DNA of 64,000 bases from Streptomyces sp. LBL (lineage in GTDB: Bacteria > Actinomycetota > Actinomycetes > Streptomycetales > Streptomycetaceae), in the NCBI RefSeq assembly GCF_029893585.1, contig NZ_JARXYX010000026.1, forward strand, positions 62,001 through 126,000, read 5' to 3'. The position numbers and the translations under genes were made by a program. Positions 1 through 7,698 of the stretch are shown here, piece by piece; position 1 is the first letter of the stretch, and every line of letters starts with the position of its first letter. The notes beneath the pieces are model-generated. The model ran no database searches. It was not told the DNA's origin and saw only the letters and a program-made list of their open reading frames with translations.

Positions 1-228
1 CGTGCCCTGGAGGCGGCCGGGCTGGTCGGGCGTACCCGGGATACCGAGGACACCCGGGTGGTACGTCTGGCGCTCACCGACGAGGGGAAGGCGGCCGTGC
101 GGCCCGCCGTCGCCGCCGTACAGGTGCTCCTCGATCAGCTGCTGACCCCGCTGGGCGGGCTGGACGACCGGCGGACCGAGGACTTCAAGCGCACCCTCAC
201 CCAACTCCTCGACACCCCACTGGGCTGA
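1..228 (+). CDS. MarR-family regulator, C-terminal part (cut by window edge)
   Basis: This open frame enters from the left edge and ends at a TGA at 226-228, giving the last 75 residues. They start in the wing and recognition region (RALEAAGLVGRTRDTEDTR) followed by the typical LTDEGKAA turn and a C-terminal dimerisation helix, which is the usual MarR/winged-helix layout. The N-terminal half lies outside the window, so the ligand and targets cannot be judged. The MMPL exporter on the other strand converges on it, so the two are not one operon. Confidence 0.75.
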   Translation, partial: RALEAAGLVGRTRDTEDTRVVRLALTDEGKAAVRPAVAAVQVLLDQLLTPLGGLDDRRTEDFKRTLTQLLDTPLG

Positions 229-237
229 GACGAGGAA

Positions 238-279
238 AGCCGGTGAGGACGCCCCGTCCCCACGGAGCCCTCACCGGCT
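238..279. terminator. hairpin terminator between MarR and MMPL genes
   Basis: Arms AGCCGGTGAGG (238-248) and CCTCACCGGCT (269-279) are perfectly complementary over 11 bp with a 20-nt loop. They start 9 nt after the MarR stop. No T-run follows, as is common in Streptomyces. Confidence 0.55.
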
Positions 280-307
280 GGTCAAGCAGCGGAAGCCAGA
301 GGCGTCG

Positions 308-387
308 GACGCGTCAGATGCGTCAGATGCGTCAACGCTTCAGACGCTTCGGACGCGTCGGACGCTTCGGACGCTTCGGACGCGTCA
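308..387. repeat. 9-nt tandem repeat overlapping the MMPL stop codon
   Basis: Nine units of the type GACGCTTCG / GACGCGTCA run without a gap, one unit being 8 nt long. The last unit contains the stop codon of the MMPL gene (385-387). Slippage here would change the C-terminus or 3' end of that gene. Confidence 0.7.
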
Positions 388-2670
388 GGCGCGTACCAGC
401 TCCCGGTCCTCGTCCGGATCCACCTCGCCGGCCTTCTTGAGGTCGTCCGCCGTCCGCAGACCCTCGCCCTCGACGTCCACGTTCGGCAGGGCGCGGTCCA
501 GCCACTTCGGCAGCCACCAGGCCTTGTGGCCGAGCAGCGCGAGCACCGCCGGGACGATCGCCATGCGGACGACGAACGCGTCGAAGAAGACGGCGATCGC
601 GAGGCTGAAGCCGATCGTCTTGATCATGGCCTCGCTTGCGGTGATGAAGCCGCCGAAGACGGCCATCATGATGATCGCGGCGGCGGCCACCACCCGGGCA
701 CTGTGCCGGAAGCCGGTCACCACGGCCTGGGCGGGCGTCTCCCCGTGGACGTACGCCTCCCGCATGCGGGTCACGAGGAACACCTCGTAGTCCATCGCGA
801 GTCCGAAGACCACGCCCACCATGAAGATCGGCATCATCGACATGATCGGGCCGGTCTCCTCGACGCCGATCAGGCCGGCCAGCCAGCCCCACTGGAAGAC
901 CGCGACCACGGCACCGAGGGCGGCGAGCACGCTGAGCAGGAAGCCGAGGGCCGCCTTCAGCGGGACCAGGACGGAGCGGAAGACCGCGATCAGGAGCAGG
1001 AAGGCGAGACCGACCACGAGACCCAGGTACGGGATCAGCGCGTCGTTGAGCTTCTGGGAGAAGTCGATGTTCATCGCGGTGGCGCCGGTGACCAGCACCT
1101 TCGCGCCCGTGTCCGCCTCGACGCCATGGCCCTGGTCACGGATGGCGTGGACCAGGTCCTCGGTCTGCGTCGAGGACGGCTTGGAGCCCGGGATCACGGT
1201 GATCGTCGCGGTGTCGCCGGCCTTGTTGAACATGGCCGGGGTCACCGTCGCGACGTCCTTCAGGCCCCTGATCCCGTCGGTCACCGTGGTGGCCGCGGCC
1301 TTGGGGTCGTCGCTGTCCTTGGCGTCGACCACGATCATCAGGGGACCGTTGAAGCCGGGGCCGAAGCCCTCCGACAGCAGGTCGTACGCCCGGCGCTGGG
1401 TGGTGGACGTCGACTGCGAGCCGTCGTCGGGGAGGCCCAGTTCCAGCTGGGAGGCCGGGAGGGCGATCGTTCCCAGACCGACCACGCCGAGCAGCAGCAC
1501 GGCGGCCGGACGGCGGATGACGAAGCTCGCCCAGCGGGCGCCCAGGCCGGGCTTGGCCTGCTGCTTCCGGGAGTTCTCGGAGTGCTCGGAGTTCTCGGAG
1601 TTCTCGGAGTTCTCGGAGGCCTCGGACGTGTCGCCGCCGCGCGGCGTGCGCTTCTCGCCCGTCGCCCGGACCTTCCTGCCCGCGTACCCGAGCAGCGCCG
1701 GGATCATGGTGAGCGCGATCAGGACGGCGACCACGACCGTGCCGGCAGCCGCGAGGCCCATCTTGGTCAGCATCGGGACGTTGACGACCGCGAGACCCGC
1801 CAGCGCGATCACGACCGTGAGGCCCGCGAAGACCACCGCCGAGCCGGCGGTGCCGGTGGCGCGGCCGACCGCCTCCTCGCGATCACGGCCTTCGGCCAGC
1901 TCGCTGCGGTAGCGGGAGACGATGAACAGCGCGTAGTCGATGCCGACCGCGAGGCCGATCATCAAGGCGAGCGTGGACGTGGTGTCGCCGAGGTCGAGTG
2001 CCTTGGCGAGGGCGGTGATGGAGGCGACGCCGATACCGACGCCGATGATCGCCGTCAGCAACGGCAGTCCGGCCGCGACCAGCGAGCCCAGGGTGATGAC
2101 GAGGACGACCGCGGCGAGGGCGAGACCGACGACCTCGCCGGCCGCGCCCGGCTCGGCCCCGGCCTGCAGGGCGTCACCTCCGACATCGACGGTCAGCCCG
2201 GTGGCGCGCGCGTCGTCCGCGGCCTTCTCGAGGGCGTCCCTGGTCGTGTCCTTCAGCTCCATGCCGGTGGTGTCGTACTTCACCGACGTGTAGGCGACCG
2301 TTCCGTCCTTGCTCACGGCGTTCGTCGTGAACGGGTCGGCGACGGAGACGACTTCGGAACCGTCGCCGAGCTCCTTGACGGTCTTCGCGACGGTCGCCTT
2401 GTTCTCGGCGTCCGTCACCTTCTGGCCGTCGGGCGCCTTGAAGACGATGCGTCCGGTCGCGCCGTCGGCGCTGGCTCCGGGGAAACGCTGTTCCAGCAGG
2501 TCGAAGGCTTTCTGCGCTTCGATGCCGGGGATGGAGAAAGAGGTGGTTCCGGCGGCGGGGGCGTTGGCCGCGCCGATGCCCGCGAGCGTCAGCAGAGCCA
2601 CCCATATCAGGGCGACGACATGCCGTCGCCGGAAGGCGAGCCGGCCGAGTCTGTAGAGGAACGTGGCCAC
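385..2670 (-). CDS. MMPL-family RND-type transporter
   Basis: A protein of 761 residues, predicted in the cytoplasmic membrane, of the MmpL/actinorhodin-exporter type that moves lipids or hydrophobic compounds by proton exchange. The first membrane helix (RHVVALIWVALLTLAGIG) is followed by a large external domain. Two helix bundles then repeat, with the conserved GLAVGIDYALFIVSRYR and GLAMDYEVFLVTRMRE motifs at the start of each. GTG at 2670 is chosen because GGGAG lies 9 nt before it; the frame stays open to 2721. An in-frame 9-nt repeat at 1571-1618 makes a Ser-Glu-Asn run in the cytoplasmic loop between the halves. It lies 175 nt downstream of a TetR gene on the same strand, which probably controls it. 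Confidence 0.92.
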   Translation of the reverse strand: MATFLYRLGRLAFRRRHVVALIWVALLTLAGIGAANAPAAGTTSFSIPGIEAQKAFDLLEQRFPGASADGATGRIVFKAPDGQKVTDAENKATVAKTVKELGDGSEVVSVADPFTTNAVSKDGTVAYTSVKYDTTGMELKDTTRDALEKAADDARATGLTVDVGGDALQAGAEPGAAGEVVGLALAAVVLVITLGSLVAAGLPLLTAIIGVGIGVASITALAKALDLGDTTSTLALMIGLAVGIDYALFIVSRYRSELAEGRDREEAVGRATGTAGSAVVFAGLTVVIALAGLAVVNVPMLTKMGLAAAGTVVVAVLIALTMIPALLGYAGRKVRATGEKRTPRGGDTSEASENSENSENSEHSENSRKQQAKPGLGARWASFVIRRPAAVLLLGVVGLGTIALPASQLELGLPDDGSQSTSTTQRRAYDLLSEGFGPGFNGPLMIVVDAKDSDDPKAAATTVTDGIRGLKDVATVTPAMFNKAGDTATITVIPGSKPSSTQTEDLVHAIRDQGHGVEADTGAKVLVTGATAMNIDFSQKLNDALIPYLGLVVGLAFLLLIAVFRSVLVPLKAALGFLLSVLAALGAVVAVFQWGWLAGLIGVEETGPIMSMMPIFMVGVVFGLAMDYEVFLVTRMREAYVHGETPAQAVVTGFRHSARVVAAAAIIMMAVFGGFITASEAMIKTIGFSLAIAVFFDAFVVRMAIVPAVLALLGHKAWWLPKWLDRALPNVDVEGEGLRTADDLKKAGEVDPDEDRELVRA

Positions 2671-2769
2671 GAAGGCGTACTCCCGGTCAGGTCGTTGTGA
2701 GGTACGGGAAGGGGTGATCAACCCGGTGGGTGGCAGGGGTGATCGTCCCGACGACTTGAGCGGTGACGT

Positions 2770-2853
2770 CAGGTGGTAACTACGGGGAGGGGAGGGTCTC
2801 AGGTGGTAACTGCAGGGAGAGGAGGGTCTCAGGTGGTGGGAGGTCTCAGGTGG
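2770..2853. repeat. 30-nt direct repeat between TetR and MMPL genes
   Basis: Two near-identical 30-nt units (2770-2799, 2800-2829) begin CAGGTGGTAACT and are followed by two truncated units starting CAGGTGG. The last reaches into the 3' end of the TetR gene. Confidence 0.65.
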
Positions 2854-3448
2854 CGTGCGCGCCGAGTGCGGGGAGGACCACGGCGTCGATGTACGACAGC
2901 AGGAACGCCTGCGTGGGCGGCCGCTCGTCGAGCAGCGTACGGGCGGCGAACGCTCCGATCATCATGTGCATCATGAACTGGGCCGCCGGGTTGTCCGCGC
3001 GGACCTCGCCACGGTCGACCGCCCGTTGCAACACACGGTGGAACTCCACCAACTCCGGCTCGATGATGTGTTCTTGAAACGCTTTCAGGAGGTCCGGATT
3101 GCAATGGACCGCCATGGCCAGACCCCGCATCAGCGCGGAGTTCTGTTCCATCTGGCAGTCGTCCGAGCGCCGCGTGAGGGCGTGCAGGTCGCCCTTGAGC
3201 GACCCCGTGTCGATCTCCGAGAGGGAAGGGCCCGGCTTGCTGTGCCGGACCGCCTTCGCCACCAGCTCGGGCTTGCCGCCCCACTGGCGGTAGAGCGTCG
3301 CCTTGCTGGATCGCGTACGGGTGGCCACGGCGTCCATGGTGAGCGCGTCGTAGCCGACTTCCCGGAGCAGCTCGAGCACGGCACCGTACAACTCGGCCTC
3401 GCGCTCGGGCGTGATCCGACTGCGACGCGCCGTTGCGACCTCAGTCAT
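2846..3448 (-). CDS. TetR/AcrR-family repressor of the MMPL exporter
   Basis: A protein of 200 residues. The N-terminal helix-turn-helix is clear: residues about 12-60 read as GAVLELLREVGYDALTMDAV then SKATLYRQWGGKPELV. The C-terminal ligand domain is alanine- and leucine-rich. The ATG at 3448 is preceded by GCGAGAG; the frame extends upstream to 3667, but that stretch has no ribosome site and covers the operators. Two inverted repeats sit just upstream of the start (see 3483-3534), so autoregulation is likely. The MMPL gene follows on the same strand, and by analogy with similar pairs this protein should respond to that pump's substrate. The ligand is unknown. Confidence 0.88.
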   Translation of the reverse strand: MTEVATARRSRITPEREAELYGAVLELLREVGYDALTMDAVATRTRSSKATLYRQWGGKPELVAKAVRHSKPGPSLSEIDTGSLKGDLHALTRRSDDCQMEQNSALMRGLAMAVHCNPDLLKAFQEHIIEPELVEFHRVLQRAVDRGEVRADNPAAQFMMHMMIGAFAARTLLDERPPTQAFLLSYIDAVVLPALGAHAT

Positions 3449-3482
3449 TACTCTCGCCTTCCCAGGCTCCGGACGACACGGT

Positions 3483-3534
3483 TTCGTACATGACGAATGT
3501 AGCGCACCATCGAGCGAAACGAAACTGTTTCGTT
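3483..3534. promoter_or_regulatory. two TetR-type operator palindromes
   Basis: AACGAAAC-T-GTTTCGTT (3518-3534) is a perfect 8-bp inverted repeat with one central base. A second, TTCGT-ACATG-ACGAA (3483-3497), shares the TTCGT/ACGAA core. Both lie 35-86 bp upstream of the TetR start, where a self-repressing TetR would bind. Confidence 0.6.
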
Positions 3535-3753
3535 CGTGTTGCGTGTCACCCTGCCTGGGATTGGCTGGGATCGGCTCGGATCGGCTGAGATCGGCTGGGA
3601 TTCCGGCAGATCCCGGACGGGTCAACTCCCAGACTCCCCCGCGTTCATGACCGAGAGACGAGGCCAACTCCCCCGGCGGCGCGGGGAACCGCGCGACAAG
3701 CTCCCAACAAGAACAACAACAAGAACAAGAACAACAAGAACAACATAAAACAC

Positions 3754-3780
3754 GGGGCGCCCTCCGCAGAAGGGCGCCCC
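3754..3780 (-). terminator. terminator after the 100-residue repeat protein
   Basis: GGGGCGCCCT (3754-3763) pairs perfectly with AGGGCGCCCC (3771-3780) across a 7-nt loop. Read on the minus strand it is followed by a T-rich stretch. The adjoining 3705-3750 is an AAC/AAG-rich low-complexity run with no gene. Confidence 0.7.
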
Positions 3781-3809
3781 GCGCTCACAGGCCGGAGCCA
3801 ACCGCAGCG

Positions 3810-4112
3810 TCAGACGTCGTAGTCCAGGTCGAGGCGGTCCTGCTCCTCGCGCTCGTGGCGCATCCGCTCGTTCCCCTCGTCACGCATGGGGTCGCCCGGC
3901 CGGCCGCGGTCCCGCATGGGGTCGCCCGGCCGGTTGCCGTCCCGCGCGGGGGCGCTCGGCCGGTTGCGGTCACGCGCGGGTTCGCTCGGCCGGTTGCGCT
4001 CCCGGCCCTGCTGCCCGCGCTGCTGAGCCTTCCCGCGGGTCTGCTGGGCCTTCTGCTTGGCCTGCTCCTGCGACTGCTCGGACTTCTCCTGGAACTGGTC
4101 CTTCATACCCAT
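3810..4112 (-). CDS. small hydrophilic repeat protein
   Basis: A protein of 100 residues that I cannot assign to a function. The first third is a charged Gln/Glu/Lys helix (QEKSEQSQEQAKQKAQQ). The middle is a repeat of about 12 residues (RDRNRPSAPA, RDGNRPGDPM, RDRGRPGDPM), and the acidic end is LDLDYDV. There is no signal peptide or membrane helix. GGGAG lies about 9 nt before the ATG at 4112, and a strong terminator follows the stop, so it looks like a separate expressed unit. The composition suggests a disordered, stress-type protein, but that is only inference. Confidence 0.6.
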   Translation of the reverse strand: MGMKDQFQEKSEQSQEQAKQKAQQTRGKAQQRGQQGRERNRPSEPARDRNRPSAPARDGNRPGDPMRDRGRPGDPMRDEGNERMRHEREEQDRLDLDYDV

Positions 4113-4201
4113 GTGGGTTCACTCCCGTAGTGAGTGGGGGGTTGGGCCACCAGGTGGGGCCTCGACCAGATTCACATGGGCCGTCACCGTGCGCATGTCG
4201 A

Positions 4202-5086
4202 TCAACTACGGTGCGTAGCACGGGCCTCCTCGTCGGCCGTCCCACCTGCGCCGACGAGCCCGGACCTGATCCCTTCCAGCCGGGTCCCGAACCGTCGCAT
4301 CTCCCGCTGGCCGACGGTTCCGACGATCCCGGGCAGGTAGCCGCGCACCCCCTGCATGCCGCGCAGCCACCACTGCCCGTAGACATGGCTCGACCGCCGC
4401 TCGATCCCGGCCACGAGCCGGTCCACCGCCGGCCCCAGCGGATACGTCTTGTCGGCCGGCCACGGCAGCCGCTGCCGCAACTCCCGGATCACGTCGTCCT
4501 GGTCGGCCCCGCGCACCATGCCCGTGTCGGTCCACGACAGATACCCGACCCCGATCCGCACTCCCCTGTAGCCGACCTCGGCCCGCAGACTGTGCGCGTA
4601 CGCCTCTACGCCCGCCTTGGACGCGCAGTACGCGGTCATCATCGGTGCCGGGGTGATCGCGGCGAGGGAGGCGATCTGGAGCAGATAGCCCCGGCTCTCC
4701 ATCAGCACCGGCAGGAAGGCCCGGGCGGTCACCGCCGACCCGATCAGGTTGACCTCGATCACCCGCCGCCAGACCACGGGATCGGAGTCGACGAAGGGGC
4801 CGCCGGTGGCGACACCCGCGTTGGCGACCACGATGTCGACCTTCCCGAACCGTTCCTCGACCTCGTGGGCGACCCGGGTCATCGCCTCGTGGTCGGTGAC
4901 GTCGGCGTACCAGTGACCGCTGTCGCCGTGCAGCCGCCGGGCGACTTTCTCGAGCGCGTCCGGCTCCAGCCCGACCAGCGCCACCGTGGCCCCGCGCGCG
5001 GACAACTTGCGGGCCAGCAACTCCCCGACACCCCGCGCGGCCCCGGTGACGACCGCGACCTGCCCCTCAAAGCTCACCCTGGTCAT
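4202..5086 (-). CDS. short-chain dehydrogenase/reductase
   Basis: A protein of 294 residues with the classical SDR plan. The cofactor site TGAARGVG is near residues 14-21, NAG lies in VVANAGVATGG near 87, and the catalytic Ser and Tyr-x-x-x-Lys lie in LLQIASLAAI and AYCASKAG near 140-158. It oxidises or reduces an alcohol or ketone with NAD(P). AAGGAGG lies 4 nt before the ATG, and that ATG overlaps the stop of the small upstream frame (ATGA). It is the last gene of a three-frame unit with a Baeyer-Villiger-type monooxygenase, so it may make or consume that enzyme's ketone. The substrate is unknown. The C-terminal extension past residue 240 is longer than in minimal SDRs. Confidence 0.9.
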   Translation of the reverse strand: MTRVSFEGQVAVVTGAARGVGELLARKLSARGATVALVGLEPDALEKVARRLHGDSGHWYADVTDHEAMTRVAHEVEERFGKVDIVVANAGVATGGPFVDSDPVVWRRVIEVNLIGSAVTARAFLPVLMESRGYLLQIASLAAITPAPMMTAYCASKAGVEAYAHSLRAEVGYRGVRIGVGYLSWTDTGMVRGADQDDVIRELRQRLPWPADKTYPLGPAVDRLVAGIERRSSHVYGQWWLRGMQGVRGYLPGIVGTVGQREMRRFGTRLEGIRSGLVGAGGTADEEARATHRS

Positions 5087-5238
5087 GCACCCTCCTTGAT
5101 CCGGGCGTATGCGACGTTCATCTCCGCGTATGTGCCGTTGATCTGCGCGTATGTGCCGTTGATCTGCGCGTATGTGGTGACGAGTGGAGGGGCGGCCGGG
5201 GTGTAGGCACCGGACGGGACGTGCGCGAGGCAGCTCAT
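5083..5238 (-). CDS. 51-residue repeat peptide bridging the monooxygenase and SDR genes
   Basis: Its ATG (5236-5238) overlaps the stop of the monooxygenase, and its TGA (5083-5085) overlaps the ATG of the SDR. Both junctions read ATGA, so translation could pass through all three frames. The N-terminal half is MSCLAHVPSGAYTPAAPP. The C-terminal half repeats TYAQING twice, then TYAEMNV and AYARIKE, from a 21-nt direct repeat at about 5099-5172. The ribosome site of the SDR (AAGGAGG) lies in its last codons. No family is recognised. It could be a true small protein or only a coupling device; the repeat register matching the frame favours translation. Confidence 0.45.
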   Translation of the reverse strand: MSCLAHVPSGAYTPAAPPLVTTYAQINGTYAQINGTYAEMNVAYARIKEGA

Positions 5239-6797
5239 ACGCCGGCCTCCGCCCGCTTCTTCACCGCGGGCACCCGCAGGACGTCGTACTCCCCCAGATC
5301 CACCCGCCGTGTCGCGCGCCGGAACTCGGTCGTGGTGCCGGGCCAGATGGTGGTGTTGCGGCCGTTCGCGTCCATGTACCAGCTGGTACAGCCGCCGGTG
5401 TTCCACACCGTGCGCTTCATGCGCTCCTGCACCCGGTGGTTCCAGGCGCGCACGGCGCGGGGGCGGGCGTCGAGGGCGACCCGGCCGCCGAGGACGTTCA
5501 ACTGCCGTACGAAGTCGGCCAGGTAGTTCAGCTGGGACTCGATGACCAGGATCATCGAGGAGTTCGCGAGGCCGGAGTTGGGCCCGATGACGGTCAGCCA
5601 GTTGGGGAATCCGGCCGCCGAGGTCCCGCGCAGGGCCTCCATTCCGTCCTTCCAGGACTCGGCGAGCGTCCGCCCGTCCGCGCCCACGACCCGGTCGGCG
5701 ATCGGCGTGTCCGTCACATGGAAGCCGGTGCCGAAGACGATCGCGTCGACCTCGGCCTCGGCGCCGTCGGCGGCGACGAGGGTCGAGCCGCGGATCTCGC
5801 TCAGCCCGCTCGCGACGACGTCCACATTCGGCCGGGCGAGTGCCGGGTAGTAATCGCTGGACAGCAGGATCCGCTTGCAGCCGATGCGGTAGTCGGGCGT
5901 GAGTTCGGCGCGCAGGGCCGGGTCCTTGATGTACCGGGCCATGTTGAGCTTGGCCACCTGCTCGACCAGGCCGAGTTCGTCGGGGTGCTTGGTGAACGCC
6001 TGGACCTGCAACTCCCGGATCCCCCACAGCAGTCCGCGCCGGGCCTGCGTGGTGAAGGGCAGCGCCCGGTGCAGTGCGCGTTCGGCGCCGCTGATCGCCC
6101 GGTCGACCCGGGGCAGCACCCACGGCGGGGTGCGCTGGAAGAGGGTGAGCCGCTCGGCAAGGGGCTGGACGGCCGGCACGATCTGGATCGCGGAGGCGCC
6201 CGTGCCGACCATGGCGACCCGCTTGCCGCGCAGGTCGTAGTCGTGGTCCCAGCGGGCGGAGTGGAAGACCTTGCCGGGGAAGCTCTTCAGCCCCGGGATC
6301 TGGGGGATCTTCGGGTCGGCCAGCGGCCCGGTGGCGGAGACCACGACGTCGGCGGAGAGGTTGCCGCTGCTGGTCTCGATGTCCCAGCGGAGCTTTTCGG
6401 CGTCCCACGCCATCCTCTTCACCTCGGAGTCGAAGCGGATGTGCGGCCGGAGCCGGAAGACGTCCGCCACGTGCTCCAGGTAGGCGCGGATGTGCTCCTG
6501 CCCGGAGAAGGTGCGCGGCCAGTCCGGGTGGGGCGCGAACGAGAACGAGTACAGATGGGACGGCACGTCACAGGCGCACCCCGGGTAGGTGTTGTCCCGC
6601 CAGGCGCCTCCGACGCTGCCGGCCCGCTCCAGCACGACGAAGTCGGTGACGCCCTCCCGCCGCAGTCGTACGGCGGCCCCCAGCCCACCGAATCCGGACC
6701 CGACCACCGCGACCCGCACGTGCTCGTGTCGGTACTCGCGTCGGTGCTCGTGTCGGTGCTCTTTCCTGCGTTCGTACTCGTCCTCGTGCTCGGCCAT
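5235..6797 (-). CDS. flavin-containing monooxygenase, Baeyer-Villiger type
   Basis: A protein of 520 residues. It has an FAD-binding GSGFGGLGAA near residues 29-38, the substrate-side signature GGAWRDNTYPGCACD, the Baeyer-Villiger fingerprint FPGKVFHSARWDHD (FxGxxxHxxxW) near 160, and the NADPH-binding VGTGASAIQI near 185. Such enzymes use NADPH and O2 to insert oxygen into ketones to give esters or lactones. The ATG at 6797 has GGAGG 7 nt upstream; an Arg/Glu/His-rich lead precedes the FAD motif. It is divergent from a MerR regulator with a palindrome between them, and is coupled to the 51-residue peptide and the SDR. The substrate cannot be inferred. Confidence 0.9.
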   Translation of the reverse strand: MAEHEDEYERRKEHRHEHRREYRHEHVRVAVVGSGFGGLGAAVRLRREGVTDFVVLERAGSVGGAWRDNTYPGCACDVPSHLYSFSFAPHPDWPRTFSGQEHIRAYLEHVADVFRLRPHIRFDSEVKRMAWDAEKLRWDIETSSGNLSADVVVSATGPLADPKIPQIPGLKSFPGKVFHSARWDHDYDLRGKRVAMVGTGASAIQIVPAVQPLAERLTLFQRTPPWVLPRVDRAISGAERALHRALPFTTQARRGLLWGIRELQVQAFTKHPDELGLVEQVAKLNMARYIKDPALRAELTPDYRIGCKRILLSSDYYPALARPNVDVVASGLSEIRGSTLVAADGAEAEVDAIVFGTGFHVTDTPIADRVVGADGRTLAESWKDGMEALRGTSAAGFPNWLTVIGPNSGLANSSMILVIESQLNYLADFVRQLNVLGGRVALDARPRAVRAWNHRVQERMKRTVWNTGGCTSWYMDANGRNTTIWPGTTTEFRRATRRVDLGEYDVLRVPAVKKRAEAGV

Positions 6798-6828
6798 CCC
6801 GAAGCCTCCACGCGTTGCACCGAACCAC

Positions 6829-6844
6829 GCCAGTGAACACTGGC
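6829..6844. promoter_or_regulatory. operator palindrome between monooxygenase and merR-type gene
   Basis: GCCAGTGAACACTGGC is a perfect palindrome (7-bp arms around AA), 32 bp before the monooxygenase start and 87 bp before the regulator start. It fits a MerR dimer site controlling one or both promoters. Confidence 0.55.
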
Positions 6845-6930
6845 ACAATGGCGAGAGTAGGGCAGCTCCGCGCTGCGGGGGTAGAGGGCGGGCCACGAAA
6901 GTTACCGGGAGTACGACATAGGGTTCGGGC

Positions 6931-7584
6931 GTGGCAGAGAAGCGCGAGAAGCGCGAGTACCGCATGGAGGAGCTGGCCGATCAGGCCGGGATCACGGTGC
7001 GCACCCTGCGGTTCTACCGCGAGCGCAAGCTGATCCACCCACCGCGCCGCGAGGGCCGTATCGCCTGGTACGACGAGGGCCACCTGGCCCGGCTGCGCAC
7101 CATCTCCGCGCTGCTGGAACGCGGCCACACCCTGAACGGCATCGCCGACCTGGTGGAGGCCCTCGACCACGGCCGCGACGTCGCCGACCTCCTCGGTGTC
7201 GACACCCCCACCGAGGAGGAGCCGGTCCACCTCACCCCCGAGGAACTCGCCGCCCGCTTCGAGGGCCAGGTGACCCCCGAGAACCTCGCCGCCGCCCTGG
7301 AACTCGGCTACCTCGGTACCGACGGCGACGAGATCGTCCACATCAGCCGCCGCCTCCTGGACGTCTCCTCCACCCTGATCCAGGAGGGCATCCCGCTCGC
7401 CGAGGTCTTGGCCGCGGGAGCCCGCGTCCGCGAACACGCCGACGCCCTCGCCGCCCTCTTCACCGACCTGATCCTCCGCCACGGCCCCGAGGAGAATCTC
7501 CGGCGGCTGCGCCCGCTGGCGCGGAGTGTGGTGGAGGCGGAACTGTCGTTGGCGTTGGACCGGCGGCTGCGGAAGCGTTCATAG
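6931..7584 (+). CDS. MerR-family regulator
   Basis: A protein of 217 residues. The N-terminal winged helix is typical: MEELADQAGITVRTLRFYRE, then RREGRIAWYDEGHLARLRTI near residues 10-60. A long helix carries the LLERGHTLNGIADLVEAL register. The C-terminal 130 residues form a larger effector domain than metal-sensing MerR proteins have, and there is no Cys cluster, so it probably senses a small organic molecule. GTG at 6931 is the first start in frame. It is divergent from the monooxygenase cassette and probably activates it. Its stop codon is the first base triplet of a 19-nt tandem repeat. Confidence 0.88.
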   Translation: MAEKREKREYRMEELADQAGITVRTLRFYRERKLIHPPRREGRIAWYDEGHLARLRTISALLERGHTLNGIADLVEALDHGRDVADLLGVDTPTEEEPVHLTPEELAARFEGQVTPENLAAALELGYLGTDGDEIVHISRRLLDVSSTLIQEGIPLAEVLAAGARVREHADALAALFTDLILRHGPEENLRRLRPLARSVVEAELSLALDRRLRKRS

Positions 7585-7657
7585 CCGCTCCATCGATCTG
7601 TAGCCGCTCCATCGACCCATAGCCGTTCCATCGGCCCATAGCCGCTCCATCGATCCA
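7582..7657. repeat. 19-nt tandem repeat, four copies
   Basis: The copies at 7582-7600, 7601-7619, 7620-7638 and 7639-7657 all begin TAGCCG and contain CCATCG. The first TAG is the stop codon of the MerR gene. The 19-nt period does not keep a reading frame, so this is not coding. Confidence 0.8.
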
Positions 7658-7698
7658 CCCAGGGCGTTCTCCGCGTCAGCGCGCCCACACGACCTGGG

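Noticed and set aside
526..2700. A 724-codon plus-strand frame opposite the MMPL gene
   Set aside because: It is antisense of a clear MMPL protein, has a highly charged Arg/Asp/His composition, and arises from third-position GC bias.
5083..7584. Part of a secondary-metabolite cluster
   Set aside because: The monooxygenase and SDR have no polyketide, peptide or terpene synthase nearby, so a biosynthetic cluster cannot be supported.
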